DNA of 64,000 nucleotides from Bacteroidota bacterium (GTDB taxonomy: Bacteria > Bacteroidota > Bacteroidia > Chitinophagales > Chitinophagaceae). Shown here in pieces: positions 21,325 to 31,476 of this stretch. The notes under the pieces were generated by a model that had not been told where the DNA came from, did not search any database, and was given only the letters and a program-made list of their open reading frames with translations. Location: the NCBI GenBank assembly GCA_947456625.1, contig CANGQJ010000003.1, positions 62,001 to 126,000 on the forward strand. Direction: 5' to 3'. Within the stretch, counting starts at the first letter, position 1; each line of letters opens with the position of its first letter. Position numbers and translations under genes: made by a program.

Positions 21325-23127
21325 CTAATTGTTATTTGACTTGGCAGCTTTGCTACGTTCATTTTCATCCAACATTGACTTACGCATACGAACCGACTTT
21401 GGAGTCACTTCAATACACTCATCAAATTGAATATACTCCATACACTCTTCCAACGTGAACTGAATTTTTGGAGTGATACGAACGCTATCATCAGATCCAC
21501 TAGCACGGTGGTTGGTTAATTTTTTCATCTCCACTGCGTTGATATTTAAATCACCTGGCTTAATGTGTTCTGCTAAAATTTGACCTGCATATACTTCCTC
21601 ACCTGGCTCAATAAAGAAACGACCTCTGTCTTGTAATTTATCAATTGAATATGCAGTTGTTGTACCACCACCTTTTGCAACCAATACGCCATTGCTTCTT
21701 CCAGGAATTTGACCTTTCCAAGGCTTGTATTCGTTAAAACGGTGCGCCATTACAGCTTCACCAGCAGTTTGCGTTAACATTTGAGAACGTAAACCAATTA
21801 ATCCTCTTGAAGGAATATCAAATTCTAAATGCTGCATGGTACCCTTAGATTCCATAATTAACATCTCCCCTTTCTTTTGGGTTACTAAGTCAATTACTTT
21901 ACCACTAAATTCACTTGGTACATCTACCACCAATATTTCAAAAGGCTCATTCTTTTTGCCATCAATTTCTTTAACTAAAACTTGTGGGTTACCTACTGTT
22001 AATTCATAACCTTCACGACGCATAGTTTCAACCAATACACCCAAGTGCAAGATACCACGACCGTAAACCAAGAAACTATCAGCACTATCTGTTTCCTCAA
22101 CACGCAATGCAAGGTTCTTTTCGGTTTCTTTAATTAAACGATCACGAATGTGACGAGAAGTTACAAACTTACCTTCCTTACCAAAGAAAGGAGAGTTGTT
22201 AATACTAAATGTCATACTCATGGTAGGTTCGTCTACACTAATAATTGGTAAAGCTTCTGGGTTTTCAGGATCTGCAATGGTATCACCAATATTAAACTCT
22301 TCTAACCCAACTACAGCACATAAGTCACCAGAAACTACTTCGGTTACTTTACGCTTACCCATTCCTTCAAATACGTATAATTCTTTTACTTTATTCTTTT
22401 TAATACTACCATCGGCTTGCACCAACACAATATTTTGACCTTCCTTAATAGTTCCTCTTTCTACTTTACCAATGGCAATACGACCTAAGAAAGTAGAATA
22501 GTCTAATGAAGTAATTTGCATTTGCGTATGCCCTTCCTTCACATCTGGACCTGGTACATATTTTAAGATACCATCCATTAAAGGAGTGATGTCTTCACAT
22601 TGCGTTAAGCTATCATTAAACCAACCATTTTTACCACTACCATAAAAAGTAGGGAAGTTTAATTGATCTTCTGTTGCATCTAAGTTGAAGAATAATTCAA
22701 AAACGGCATCGTGCACTTCGTCAGGACGACAGTTTTCTTTATCTACTTTATTAATGATTACAATTGGTTTTAAATTTAATTGCAATGCTTTTTGTAATAC
22801 AAAACGTGTTTGTGGCATTGGACCTTCAAATGCATCCACTAACAAGCAAACACCGTCGGCCATTTTTAACACACGCTCTACTTCACCACCAAAGTCAGAG
22901 TGACCTGGAGTATCAATTACGTTAATTTTAACGCCTTTATATGTTACAGAAGCGTTTTTACTTAAGATAGTAATTCCTCTTTCACGCTCTAATTCGTTGC
23001 TATCCATGATAAGATCACCAGTCTCTTGGTTATCTCTGAATACCTTAGTTGCGTGTAAAATTTTGTCCACCAAAGTTGTTTTACCGTGGTCAACGTGCGC
23101 GATAATTGCAATGTTTCTTATTTCCAT
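21325..23127 (-). CDS. typA: Translational GTPase TypA/BipA
   Basis: RNIAIIAHVDHGKTTLVDKIL, EF-G-like domains, GRGILHLGVLVETMRREGYEL. Confidence 0.96.
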   Translation of the reverse strand: MEIRNIAIIAHVDHGKTTLVDKILHATKVFRDNQETGDLIMDSNELERERGITILSKNASVTYKGVKINVIDTPGHSDFGGEVERVLKMADGVCLLVDAFEGPMPQTRFVLQKALQLNLKPIVIINKVDKENCRPDEVHDAVFELFFNLDATEDQLNFPTFYGSGKNGWFNDSLTQCEDITPLMDGILKYVPGPDVKEGHTQMQITSLDYSTFLGRIAIGKVERGTIKEGQNIVLVQADGSIKKNKVKELYVFEGMGKRKVTEVVSGDLCAVVGLEEFNIGDTIADPENPEALPIISVDEPTMSMTFSINNSPFFGKEGKFVTSRHIRDRLIKETEKNLALRVEETDSADSFLVYGRGILHLGVLVETMRREGYELTVGNPQVLVKEIDGKKNEPFEILVVDVPSEFSGKVIDLVTQKKGEMLIMESKGTMQHLEFDIPSRGLIGLRSQMLTQTAGEAVMAHRFNEYKPWKGQIPGRSNGVLVAKGGGTTTAYSIDKLQDRGRFFIEPGEEVYAGQILAEHIKPGDLNINAVEMKKLTNHRASGSDDSVRITPKIQFTLEECMEYIQFDECIEVTPKSVRMRKSMLDENERSKAAKSNNN

Positions 23128-23203
23128 GTACTGTTTTGAGGCTGCAAAGGTACGCCGTTTACAGTCCTAAAAAAAACAAAAGGAAAAAAAGGAGTGAATA
23201 GAT

Positions 23204-24292
23204 TTACACTCTGATATATATTTTATATTTATTTAATATATAACCCAATAACCAGCAAACCAACATAAAACTTAGCGCAAAGGCTAAAGATGCCCAATAA
23301 GGGGCAAAATGGGAGAATCCGTGCTCATAAATCCACTCAAATAGGGACTTATCCCCTATGTCTATCATATTTAGGGTCATGGCCAGTAGCTCTGAAAACA
23401 AATATATAACCAAGGGGTTTTTGCCAAAAATTTCAAAAAAGCCCGAAAACTGCAATTGTCTTTGTAGTTCAATGCGGTAAATAATGGTGCCAATAATTAC
23501 CATGTCTAGTCCCACCGTGAGCATCACAAAACTACTAGACCATAATTTTTTATTAATTGGAAACTGATAATTCCACATGAATCCTAAAAATATAAAGCCA
23601 GCTCCCCACATTAATAAATGAGTAAGTCCTTCATAGGTCTTTCCTTTTTCTTGAATAAACTTTCCAACTCTAAATCCAATTAATACATTCACAATAGCTG
23701 GCAGGGTGCTAAGCCATCCTTCTGGATCAAAAGCAATGCCTTCGCCATGATACATATGCGAATCACCCATAAACCATTTGTCAAATAAAATACCTGCATT
23801 ACCTGTCATTGTTAACTCTTGGCCAGGCATTCCAAAATGCAAACTTAAATACCAATACAACAATAATAAAATTGCCGAAAGCACCATTACTACACGCTCA
23901 TGCATATAATGTACAATAATAGAACCAATACCATAACAAAGTGCAATGCGTTGTAATACGCCTAAAATGCGGGTATCATTAATGGACTTAGTAAAAGGAA
24001 ACCAATACATTAAATACCCTAATAAAAATATAAGCGCAGTGCGTTTTAAGATTTTAAAAATTACAGTAGTGTTAGTTAATTTTTCCCATTTTGGAAGTAC
24101 AAAACTCATTGCATTCCCAACTGCAAATAAAAAGGAAGGGAACACCAAATCAGTAGGTGTAAAGCCATTCCAATGTGCATGTAAAAAAGGAGCAAATGTA
24201 ACTGCACCATCCCCTGGGGTATTTACAATTATCATTAAACAAATAGTCATACCCCTAAATACATCTAGAGATAAAAATCTTTGATTTGACAT
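23204..24292 (-). CDS. DUF5009/HGSNAT-like multi-pass acyltransferase family membrane protein
   Basis: RFLSLDVFRGMTICLMIIVNTPGDG, TPTDLVFPSFLFAVGNAMSF; many TM segments. Confidence 0.85.
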   Translation of the reverse strand: MSNQRFLSLDVFRGMTICLMIIVNTPGDGAVTFAPFLHAHWNGFTPTDLVFPSFLFAVGNAMSFVLPKWEKLTNTTVIFKILKRTALIFLLGYLMYWFPFTKSINDTRILGVLQRIALCYGIGSIIVHYMHERVVMVLSAILLLLYWYLSLHFGMPGQELTMTGNAGILFDKWFMGDSHMYHGEGIAFDPEGWLSTLPAIVNVLIGFRVGKFIQEKGKTYEGLTHLLMWGAGFIFLGFMWNYQFPINKKLWSSSFVMLTVGLDMVIIGTIIYRIELQRQLQFSGFFEIFGKNPLVIYLFSELLAMTLNMIDIGDKSLFEWIYEHGFSHFAPYWASLAFALSFMLVCWLLGYILNKYKIYIRV

Positions 24293-24375
24293 AGCATCGT
24301 TTTTAGATAATCAAGGTACGCAAAATATTTTTTATTAAACATTGAATTAGTTAGCTTTAATTAAATATTAAAATT

Positions 24376-25362
24376 ATGCGCGCCTTAAAAATGATAGCAG
24401 TATTTATATTAGTTATAACCCTAGTATATTTTTTGGGATCTCATCCAAAAGCCCCAGTATTTGATACTACGCTTCTTTCTATTGCCGCAAATACCAACTT
24501 GGACAGCTTAGTGGCTGCAGGTGAAGCAAAACATAAATTAAAACCAAATAACCAGGCCAAAATAATTTGGGCGGATAGTGCACATCAAACAACAGAATAT
24601 GCAATTGTTTATTTGCATGGGTTTAGTGCAAGTCAAATGGAAGGCGACCCAGTTCATAAAAACATTGCAAAACAATTTCATTGTAATTTATACTTATCAA
24701 GATTAGCCGAACATGGAATTGATACTACCGAAGACTTAGTAAATTTAACAGCAGAAAATTATTGGGAGTCGGCAAAATGGGCATATGCCATTGGAAAAAA
24801 AATAGGCAAAAAAGTAATTTTAATGAGCACCTCAACTGGTGGAACACTTTCGTTACAACTAGCAGCAGCGTATCCAGAAATTGCAGCGCTAATTATGTAC
24901 TCTCCAAATATTGCTATTAATAATCCTGCAGCACCATTGTTAAACAATCCTTGGGGATTGCAAATTGCAAGAAAAGTAAAAGGAGGTAATTATGCAAATA
25001 TTGATTTTAAAAATAATGATTATCCTAAATATTGGAATACACACTATAGGTTAGAAGCAACCGTTGAATTAGAAAATTTAGTAGAAGCTACCATGAATAA
25101 GGAATTATTTAAAAAAGTACATCAGCCTACTTTAACTCTTTATTATTTTAAAGACGAACAACATCAGGACAATGTAGTTAAGGTAAGTGCCATCCGTGAA
25201 ATGATGTCCGAAATTAGCACCCCAAATCCTTTAAAAAAACAAGTAGCTATTCCTAACGCAGGAAATCATGTTCTTGGTTCTCCAATAGTATCTAAGGATA
25301 TTATAACTGTTGAAAAAGAAACAGCTGCTTTTATGGCTTCGCTATTGCAACAGCAATTTTAG
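24376..25362 (+). CDS. Alpha/beta hydrolase
   Basis: YLHGFSASQMEGDP, LMSTSTGGTLSLQLA, C-terminal GNHVLG. Confidence 0.85.
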   Translation: MRALKMIAVFILVITLVYFLGSHPKAPVFDTTLLSIAANTNLDSLVAAGEAKHKLKPNNQAKIIWADSAHQTTEYAIVYLHGFSASQMEGDPVHKNIAKQFHCNLYLSRLAEHGIDTTEDLVNLTAENYWESAKWAYAIGKKIGKKVILMSTSTGGTLSLQLAAAYPEIAALIMYSPNIAINNPAAPLLNNPWGLQIARKVKGGNYANIDFKNNDYPKYWNTHYRLEATVELENLVEATMNKELFKKVHQPTLTLYYFKDEQHQDNVVKVSAIREMMSEISTPNPLKKQVAIPNAGNHVLGSPIVSKDIITVEKETAAFMASLLQQQF

Positions 25363-26413
25363 AATCGGCTGTTCCATAATATAAAATCCATTGGTCTTTA
25401 AAATAAACCAGCCCTTCTACAAAGCAAACATTGTTTACTTCTCCTTTTAACTCATAGGGCTTATTGGGATGAATAAAATAATTAGCGTCTCGGTCAAGTA
25501 ATTTATAAGGTTGGTTTTTATCAAACAACGCCCCTGCTGCGGCATAGGTAAACTTAGGTTGAGTTGTATCATTATTATTAGCAGCATTGCTACTATTATA
25601 AATAAGAATTATACCTTTTGAAGTATACAATGCAAATGGACCAGGTTCCACCAACCTACTATCAAAATAACCAGGCCTTGGATTCAAAACGGCAATTAAT
25701 TTTTGGTTTTCACTGTTTTCAACTGCTTCCCAATGTAATAAGTCGGTTGAACTTGCCATAAATAAATTGGTGTCACCAAAATACATCCAGTATTTACCTT
25801 TTATTTTTTTGGCAACCATTTTTTCACCAGCTTGCTCAACTACAATAGCGCCAGACTTGGACCAACTGTTTATATATTTTGAAGATTGCAAAACAGGGCC
25901 TTGTTTTTTCCAATGCAAAAAATCATAAGTAGTTGCAAAACATAGTCTTGCTGTTTTGCCATCATAGGAAGTATAGGTTAATAAATATCCACTATCTGGC
26001 ATGCTAACAATACGTGGGTCTTCTACACCACCTTTCCATTCATATTTTAAAACCGAATCCCTTGTTGGATAAAAAATGGGGTAAGGTTGTTTTTTAAAAT
26101 GAATGCCGTCCTCGCTAATAGCTAAGCCTAAACGTGAGGTCATGGCACTATCCTGTGCTCGATATAATAAAAATACTTTTCCGTCCTTTACAAAAGCAGT
26201 GGGATTTAAAACATTTTTAGATTGCCAGTTAACTTTTTTATTTTGTACAGGGCATAAAAAACTAAAACTAGTATCGGGAAGTAAAATTGGGTTTACGCTA
26301 TCCAATTTTACAAACGTGTTAAAATACCAAGCGGCTTGTTTTTTTTCTTTTTGATCAGAAAAATTACAAGCCGCAAGTAAAAATAATATAGGTAGTAGTT
26401 TTAATTTGTTCAT
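25331..26413 (-). CDS. Lipoprotein with glycoside hydrolase family 43/130-like five-bladed beta-propeller
   Basis: Lipobox LLAACN; KVFLLYRAQD, GGVEDPRIV, YFDSRLVEPGPFALY. Confidence 0.72.
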   Translation of the reverse strand: MNKLKLLPILFLLAACNFSDQKEKKQAAWYFNTFVKLDSVNPILLPDTSFSFLCPVQNKKVNWQSKNVLNPTAFVKDGKVFLLYRAQDSAMTSRLGLAISEDGIHFKKQPYPIFYPTRDSVLKYEWKGGVEDPRIVSMPDSGYLLTYTSYDGKTARLCFATTYDFLHWKKQGPVLQSSKYINSWSKSGAIVVEQAGEKMVAKKIKGKYWMYFGDTNLFMASSTDLLHWEAVENSENQKLIAVLNPRPGYFDSRLVEPGPFALYTSKGIILIYNSSNAANNNDTTQPKFTYAAAGALFDKNQPYKLLDRDANYFIHPNKPYELKGEVNNVCFVEGLVYFKDQWILYYGTADSKIAVAIAKP

Positions 26414-26436
26414 ACTACCAAGTTACATAAATGTTT

Positions 26437-29400
26437 TTATTCAACCGGTTTTCTGTGTTTGCTAGAAACATAAGTATACACCGATGGGATTACAAACAAA
26501 GTTAAAATAAGTGAAAACAATAAACCTCCTACAATTACAGTTCCTAGAGGTTTACGGCTTGTTGCCGCAGCGCCTAAGCTAATTGCAATTGGAAGCGCTC
26601 CTAATGCAGTAGCTAAACTGGTCATTAAAATAGGACGGAATCGTTGCGAAGCTGCTTCTAGTACCGCCTCTCTAATTAAAAGTCCTGCTTCACGTTTTTT
26701 ATTTGCAAACTCCACAATTAAAATACCATTCTTAGTTACTAGACCAATTAACATGATAATACCAATTTGAGAGAATATATTTAAGGTTTGATTAAACAAC
26801 CATAAACAAAGTAGTGCACCAGCAAGTGCTAATGGAACAGTAATCATTATTATAAACGGATCGGTGAAACTTTCAAACTGAGCAGCAAGTACTAAGTAAA
26901 TTAAAATAAGTGCTAATAATAATGCTTGAGAAGTATTAGAAGAGCTTTCTTTAAAGTCTCTACTAGGGCCACTTAATGCAGTTTGAAAACTTTCATCCAA
27001 TTGCTCTTTAGCAATTCGCTCCATTGCTGCAACTCCGTCGCCAATTGTTTTTCCTTCGGCAAGTGAAGCCGAAACTGTAGCAGAGTTAAACCTGTTGTAA
27101 TGGTATAGGTTAGGTGGGTTACTATTTTCCTCTGCTACCAGTACACTTGAGATTGGAATATTCTCACCTTTATTATTACGAACATATATTTTATTAATAT
27201 CGGTTGGCTCGTTGCGTTCTGATCTTGGCACCTGTGTAATAACTTGATACTGGCGATCGTTCATAATAAAGTAAGCCGAGCGTGCTCCACTAAATGCAGC
27301 TTGTAATGCTTGTGCAACATCGGCAGTATTTAAACCTAAATCACGAACACGCATACGGTCAATAGATAAATCCAATTCAGGTTTATTGAACTTTAAGTTT
27401 ACATCCACGTTTTGGAAAGTCTTGTCCTTACGGGCAGTTTCTAAAAACTTAGGAATTGCTTTTTTTATTTTTTGAAAATCTAAATTCTGAATAATAAATT
27501 GAACTGGTAATGAACCTCTAGACATCATACCCACCGATATTGTTTGTTCCTCAATAGCAAATACACGCACGTTTTTAAAACGCTTCATTTTTTTATTAAG
27601 ATCCATTGCCACTTCGGATTGTGTTCTTTTGCGGTCTTGCTTGTCAACTAAACCAATACGACCCGAAGCCGAACTGTTTCCGCTATTACCACCATAACCA
27701 GGAATACTACCCCATGTGAACGCTTGCTCTGGGAAAGAGTCCTGCATAATTTTTACTGCCTTTAATAAATCGCCTTTCATGTCTTCATAACTCGTACCCT
27801 CGGCACCAGTTAAGGTAATTCTAATAGAGCCCTTATCTTCTAAAGGAGCTAATTCACTTTGTATAGTTTTACCAAGTACAACAATTAATCCCACACAAGC
27901 AATTACAATTACCCAAGCAAACCAACGTACTTTTAAAAACTTTGATAATAAATTTTTATAGCCATCTTCAAGGCCTCTAAAGAATGGCTCGGTACGCTCA
28001 TAAAATTTACCATGCGCTCCGTCCTTTCTGTTTAAATACACATTTAATACCGGTGTTATTGTAAGTGATACAAATGCGGAAACTAAAACAGCACCTGCAA
28101 CTACCACTCCAAATTCTTTAAATAAAGAACCTACAAATCCTTGTAAAAATATCACAGGCATAAATACCACAGCGAGCGTAATTGAAGTAGAGATAACGGC
28201 AAAGAAAATTTCTTTACTGCCTTCTCTAGCTGCATCTTTTAAGGAAAGTCCTTCTTCTATTTTTCTAAAAATATTTTCGGTAACCACAATTCCATCATCC
28301 ACCACAAGCCCAGTGGCAAGTACAATAGCAAGTAAGGTTAATACATTAATAGAGAACCCTGCCAAGTACATAATAAAGAAAGTGGCAATTAATGAAATTG
28401 GAATATCTATTAAAGGGCGAATTGCAATTAGCCAGTTTCTGAAGAAGAAAAATATCACCAATACCACTAGCCCAAATGAGATCACAATAGTTTCTCTTAC
28501 TTCCGAAAGTGCTCTTCTTATATTTAAAGTATTATCAATAGGCAATGCAAATTCAATATCCGATTTATTTTGTTTTTTAACTTCTTCTAATCTTTTATAA
28601 AACTCGTCGGCAATTTTAATTTGATTGGCACCTGGTTGAGGCGATATAGTTAACATAACTACTGGCACCCCATTAAAATAAGTACCTTGATCCTCTTGTT
28701 CTGGCCCCAATTCCACTTTTGCAACATCACCTAAACGAACAATCCCATTATCGTCTTGTTTTAAAATAATATTTCTGAAATCAGACTCGGTGGTTAGTCT
28801 TCCCAAGGTTCTAATAACAAATTCAGATTTATTTCCATTAATAGTACCTGCTGGAAGTTCTACGTTTTCTTTGTTAAGCCCAGTTTGAATATCATTAAAT
28901 GCAATTCCATAAGCGTTTAATAAATCGGCATTAGGATAAATACGCATAGACTGGCGCTTACCTCTAATTCCTACATTACTTACTTCGTCAATAGTTTGAA
29001 AGCGTTGTTGTAAAACATTTTCGGCATACTCGGTTAATTCAAGCAACCCTTTTGTTTTACTCCTAACAGTAAGCATGATAATAAAGTCGCTAGCATCTGC
29101 TTTAGAAACTACTGGAGGACTTGGTAAATCCTGAGGTAAAGCCCTCATTGCTTGAGAAACTTTATCACGCACATCATTTGCGGCAGTTTCTAAATTGGCG
29201 CCTAGATTAAATTCAACTGTAATATTTGAATTACCTACCGAGCTTGAAGAATTTATAGTTCTGATTCCAGGAATACCATTAATTCCTTTTTCCAAAGGCT
29301 CGGTAATTTGGCTTTGTATTACTTCGGCATTGGCACCCGTATAAGCTGTTTGAACCGTAATAATGGGCGGGTCAATGGCAGGATATTCTCTTAATGCTAA

Positions 29401-29493
29401 AAAAGAAAAACCAACTAAACCAAAAATAATAATGGCAATATTCATAACCGTTGCAAGCACCGGTCGCTTTAATGAAAGTTCAGATATATTCAT
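26437..29493 (-). CDS. Efflux RND transporter permease subunit
   Basis: AcrB/MexF-like: LKRPVLATVMNIAIIIFGLVGFSFLALREYPAIDPP, TGLVVDDGIVVTENI, TKNGILIVEFAN. Confidence 0.96.
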   Translation of the reverse strand: MNISELSLKRPVLATVMNIAIIIFGLVGFSFLALREYPAIDPPIITVQTAYTGANAEVIQSQITEPLEKGINGIPGIRTINSSSSVGNSNITVEFNLGANLETAANDVRDKVSQAMRALPQDLPSPPVVSKADASDFIIMLTVRSKTKGLLELTEYAENVLQQRFQTIDEVSNVGIRGKRQSMRIYPNADLLNAYGIAFNDIQTGLNKENVELPAGTINGNKSEFVIRTLGRLTTESDFRNIILKQDDNGIVRLGDVAKVELGPEQEDQGTYFNGVPVVMLTISPQPGANQIKIADEFYKRLEEVKKQNKSDIEFALPIDNTLNIRRALSEVRETIVISFGLVVLVIFFFFRNWLIAIRPLIDIPISLIATFFIMYLAGFSINVLTLLAIVLATGLVVDDGIVVTENIFRKIEEGLSLKDAAREGSKEIFFAVISTSITLAVVFMPVIFLQGFVGSLFKEFGVVVAGAVLVSAFVSLTITPVLNVYLNRKDGAHGKFYERTEPFFRGLEDGYKNLLSKFLKVRWFAWVIVIACVGLIVVLGKTIQSELAPLEDKGSIRITLTGAEGTSYEDMKGDLLKAVKIMQDSFPEQAFTWGSIPGYGGNSGNSSASGRIGLVDKQDRKRTQSEVAMDLNKKMKRFKNVRVFAIEEQTISVGMMSRGSLPVQFIIQNLDFQKIKKAIPKFLETARKDKTFQNVDVNLKFNKPELDLSIDRMRVRDLGLNTADVAQALQAAFSGARSAYFIMNDRQYQVITQVPRSERNEPTDINKIYVRNNKGENIPISSVLVAEENSNPPNLYHYNRFNSATVSASLAEGKTIGDGVAAMERIAKEQLDESFQTALSGPSRDFKESSSNTSQALLLALILIYLVLAAQFESFTDPFIIMITVPLALAGALLCLWLFNQTLNIFSQIGIIMLIGLVTKNGILIVEFANKKREAGLLIREAVLEAASQRFRPILMTSLATALGALPIAISLGAAATSRKPLGTVIVGGLLFSLILTLFVIPSVYTYVSSKHRKPVE

Positions 29494-29517
29494 CTAAATA
29501 ACTTAATTTTTAAAAAC

Positions 29518-30567
29518 CTATTTTGTAATATCAATATTGGATAGTGTCTTTCCAATTTTTAATTTAGAACCCTCTTTTACAAACAACATACCTGCCACAA
29601 TAACACTATCACCTACTTGCAACCCTTTTGTAATTTCAACTGCAGTTTGTGACCTGTATCCTGTTTCCACATTCACAAATTTTGCTTGGCCATTTTTTAC
29701 AATTACAATTTGTTTTGACTTGGAGTCGGGTATAATCACATTTGAAGGTACCATGATAACCGGCTTGGTATTGGTTTCACCTAAATACACTTTTGCATAA
29801 GCACCAGGTAAAACCTTTCCTTGAAAACTAGTACGAATTTTTAAATTTCTAGAGGCAGCAATAATTTGAGGCTCAATTGCAGTAATGGTTGCGACTGCTT
29901 TAGACCCTGTAGCGCCTGCAGTTACAACATTTACTTTTTTACCTACAGCTACATAAGATGCATATACTTCAGGAACTGTAAAATCAAGTTTTAATTTTCC
30001 CAAGTTTTGAAGCGTAGCAATTGTAGTAGTGGTGTTAATATAAGCACCAACACTCACTAGTCGTAAACCTATTTGACCAGTAAATGGAGCTTTAATAATT
30101 GTTTTATCAATTAAAGATTGAGTGTAAGCAACGTCGGCTTGAATACTTTTTACTTGTTGCAATGAAACATCATAGTCGCTTTGATTAATTCCTTTTACTG
30201 CTAATAATTGCTTGTTGCGTTTTTCATTAATCACAGCTAAATCCAATTGCGCTTTTGCTTTTAATAATTGGGCTTGTAAGTCGGCATCATTTAATTTAGC
30301 AATAACAGTTCCAGCTTGAACTAATTTACCTTCGGGAATCTGTAAAAAAGTAACACGGCCATTTACCTCGGGTCTTAACTCCACATAGTCATTTGCAAGG
30401 ACAGTTCCGTTTACTTCAACTTGCTTTTCTATCTTTTGAGTTTCCAAAATTGTAACGTCCACCGAAACGGGCGCGTTTGGATTAAACTTATCGGGACCTT
30501 TTAACTTTTCTTTACAAGCACCAAATAATAAAACGCCTGAAATGGCAAATAAATGTATCTTTCTCAA
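29518..30567 (-). CDS. Efflux RND transporter periplasmic adaptor subunit
   Basis: Lipobox; TVLANDYVELRPEVNGRVTFLQIPEGKLVQAGTVIAKLND; APFTGQIGLRLVSVGAYI. Confidence 0.95.
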   Translation of the reverse strand: MRKIHLFAISGVLLFGACKEKLKGPDKFNPNAPVSVDVTILETQKIEKQVEVNGTVLANDYVELRPEVNGRVTFLQIPEGKLVQAGTVIAKLNDADLQAQLLKAKAQLDLAVINEKRNKQLLAVKGINQSDYDVSLQQVKSIQADVAYTQSLIDKTIIKAPFTGQIGLRLVSVGAYINTTTTIATLQNLGKLKLDFTVPEVYASYVAVGKKVNVVTAGATGSKAVATITAIEPQIIAASRNLKIRTSFQGKVLPGAYAKVYLGETNTKPVIMVPSNVIIPDSKSKQIVIVKNGQAKFVNVETGYRSQTAVEITKGLQVGDSVIVAGMLFVKEGSKLKIGKTLSNIDITK

Positions 30568-30653
30568 GTGACTGAATTTTAGCCACTAAAGGTAGTCAAA
30601 CCACCGCTTTTTTGGAAATAAAATAGATGAGTGGCGTGGCCTAAATCAACGCT

Positions 30654-31385
30654 CTAACGGCCTTTTTTATACTCTTGGTACTTTTTTTCAATATAAAGCC
30701 CCAGTTCAAGGTCGTTTAGTAACCCCAAAAGCTCATAGGAAGGCCTACAATAGGTCATAAATTTAGACAAAGATTCACCTTCTAAATGAGTTAGTTTTTG
30801 AACAAAACGCTTGGTGAAACGATAGTCTATGTATTTGTCGTGCTCCTGAGTGAGCAGCCTTTTTTGAAGAAATTGAAGGTTTTTGTTTCTGTGAAAACGA
30901 AACATATTTATAATTTCATCTAAATCAAACCCAACTGTTAAGCCGGCAGGTCCAAATAACTGCTGATTATTACTTAATCTAAGCCCTGGCGGTTGGTAAT
31001 TAAAATACTTGGCATAATCGTTTCGGTTTTGAATAGAGTCCAGCCTGTAATAACTATTCCTAACGCGCACTTCTGGTAAATCATAACCCGCCACATGAAT
31101 CATGATATTAAAATTATGTGGATCCAAAACAGTGTCAACTGGAAATTTTTGCGTGTTTTTGCCAAAAAGGGAAAACCAAACTGAATCCTTTTGTTTCACC
31201 GTTATTAGATACCTGCCAAGTGAATCGGTAATAGCTTTATTGTTTCCGCTATTTACCACCACCGATTCAATGGGCCTTCGACCCGAGATATCATAAACAA
31301 CTCCACTTAATGTAACAATTTGTGCATTAGAAGTAATTGCAAAAAACATCAATAAAATGATTCCAAAAAAAAGCTTCAAATTCAT
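30654..31385 (-). CDS. Carboxypeptidase-regulatory-like domain protein
   Basis: Signal peptide; LSGVVYDISGRRPIESVVVNSGNNKAITDSLGRYLI. Confidence 0.75.
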   Translation of the reverse strand: MNLKLFFGIILLMFFAITSNAQIVTLSGVVYDISGRRPIESVVVNSGNNKAITDSLGRYLITVKQKDSVWFSLFGKNTQKFPVDTVLDPHNFNIMIHVAGYDLPEVRVRNSYYRLDSIQNRNDYAKYFNYQPPGLRLSNNQQLFGPAGLTVGFDLDEIINMFRFHRNKNLQFLQKRLLTQEHDKYIDYRFTKRFVQKLTHLEGESLSKFMTYCRPSYELLGLLNDLELGLYIEKKYQEYKKGR

Positions 31386-31476
31386 TGATGCAATATTAGG
31401 GAAGGATTGAATAAAAAAACAATTATGGTAATTAAATTAACAGGTTTTTACCTTTTAATTCACTTTTTGAGATGCA

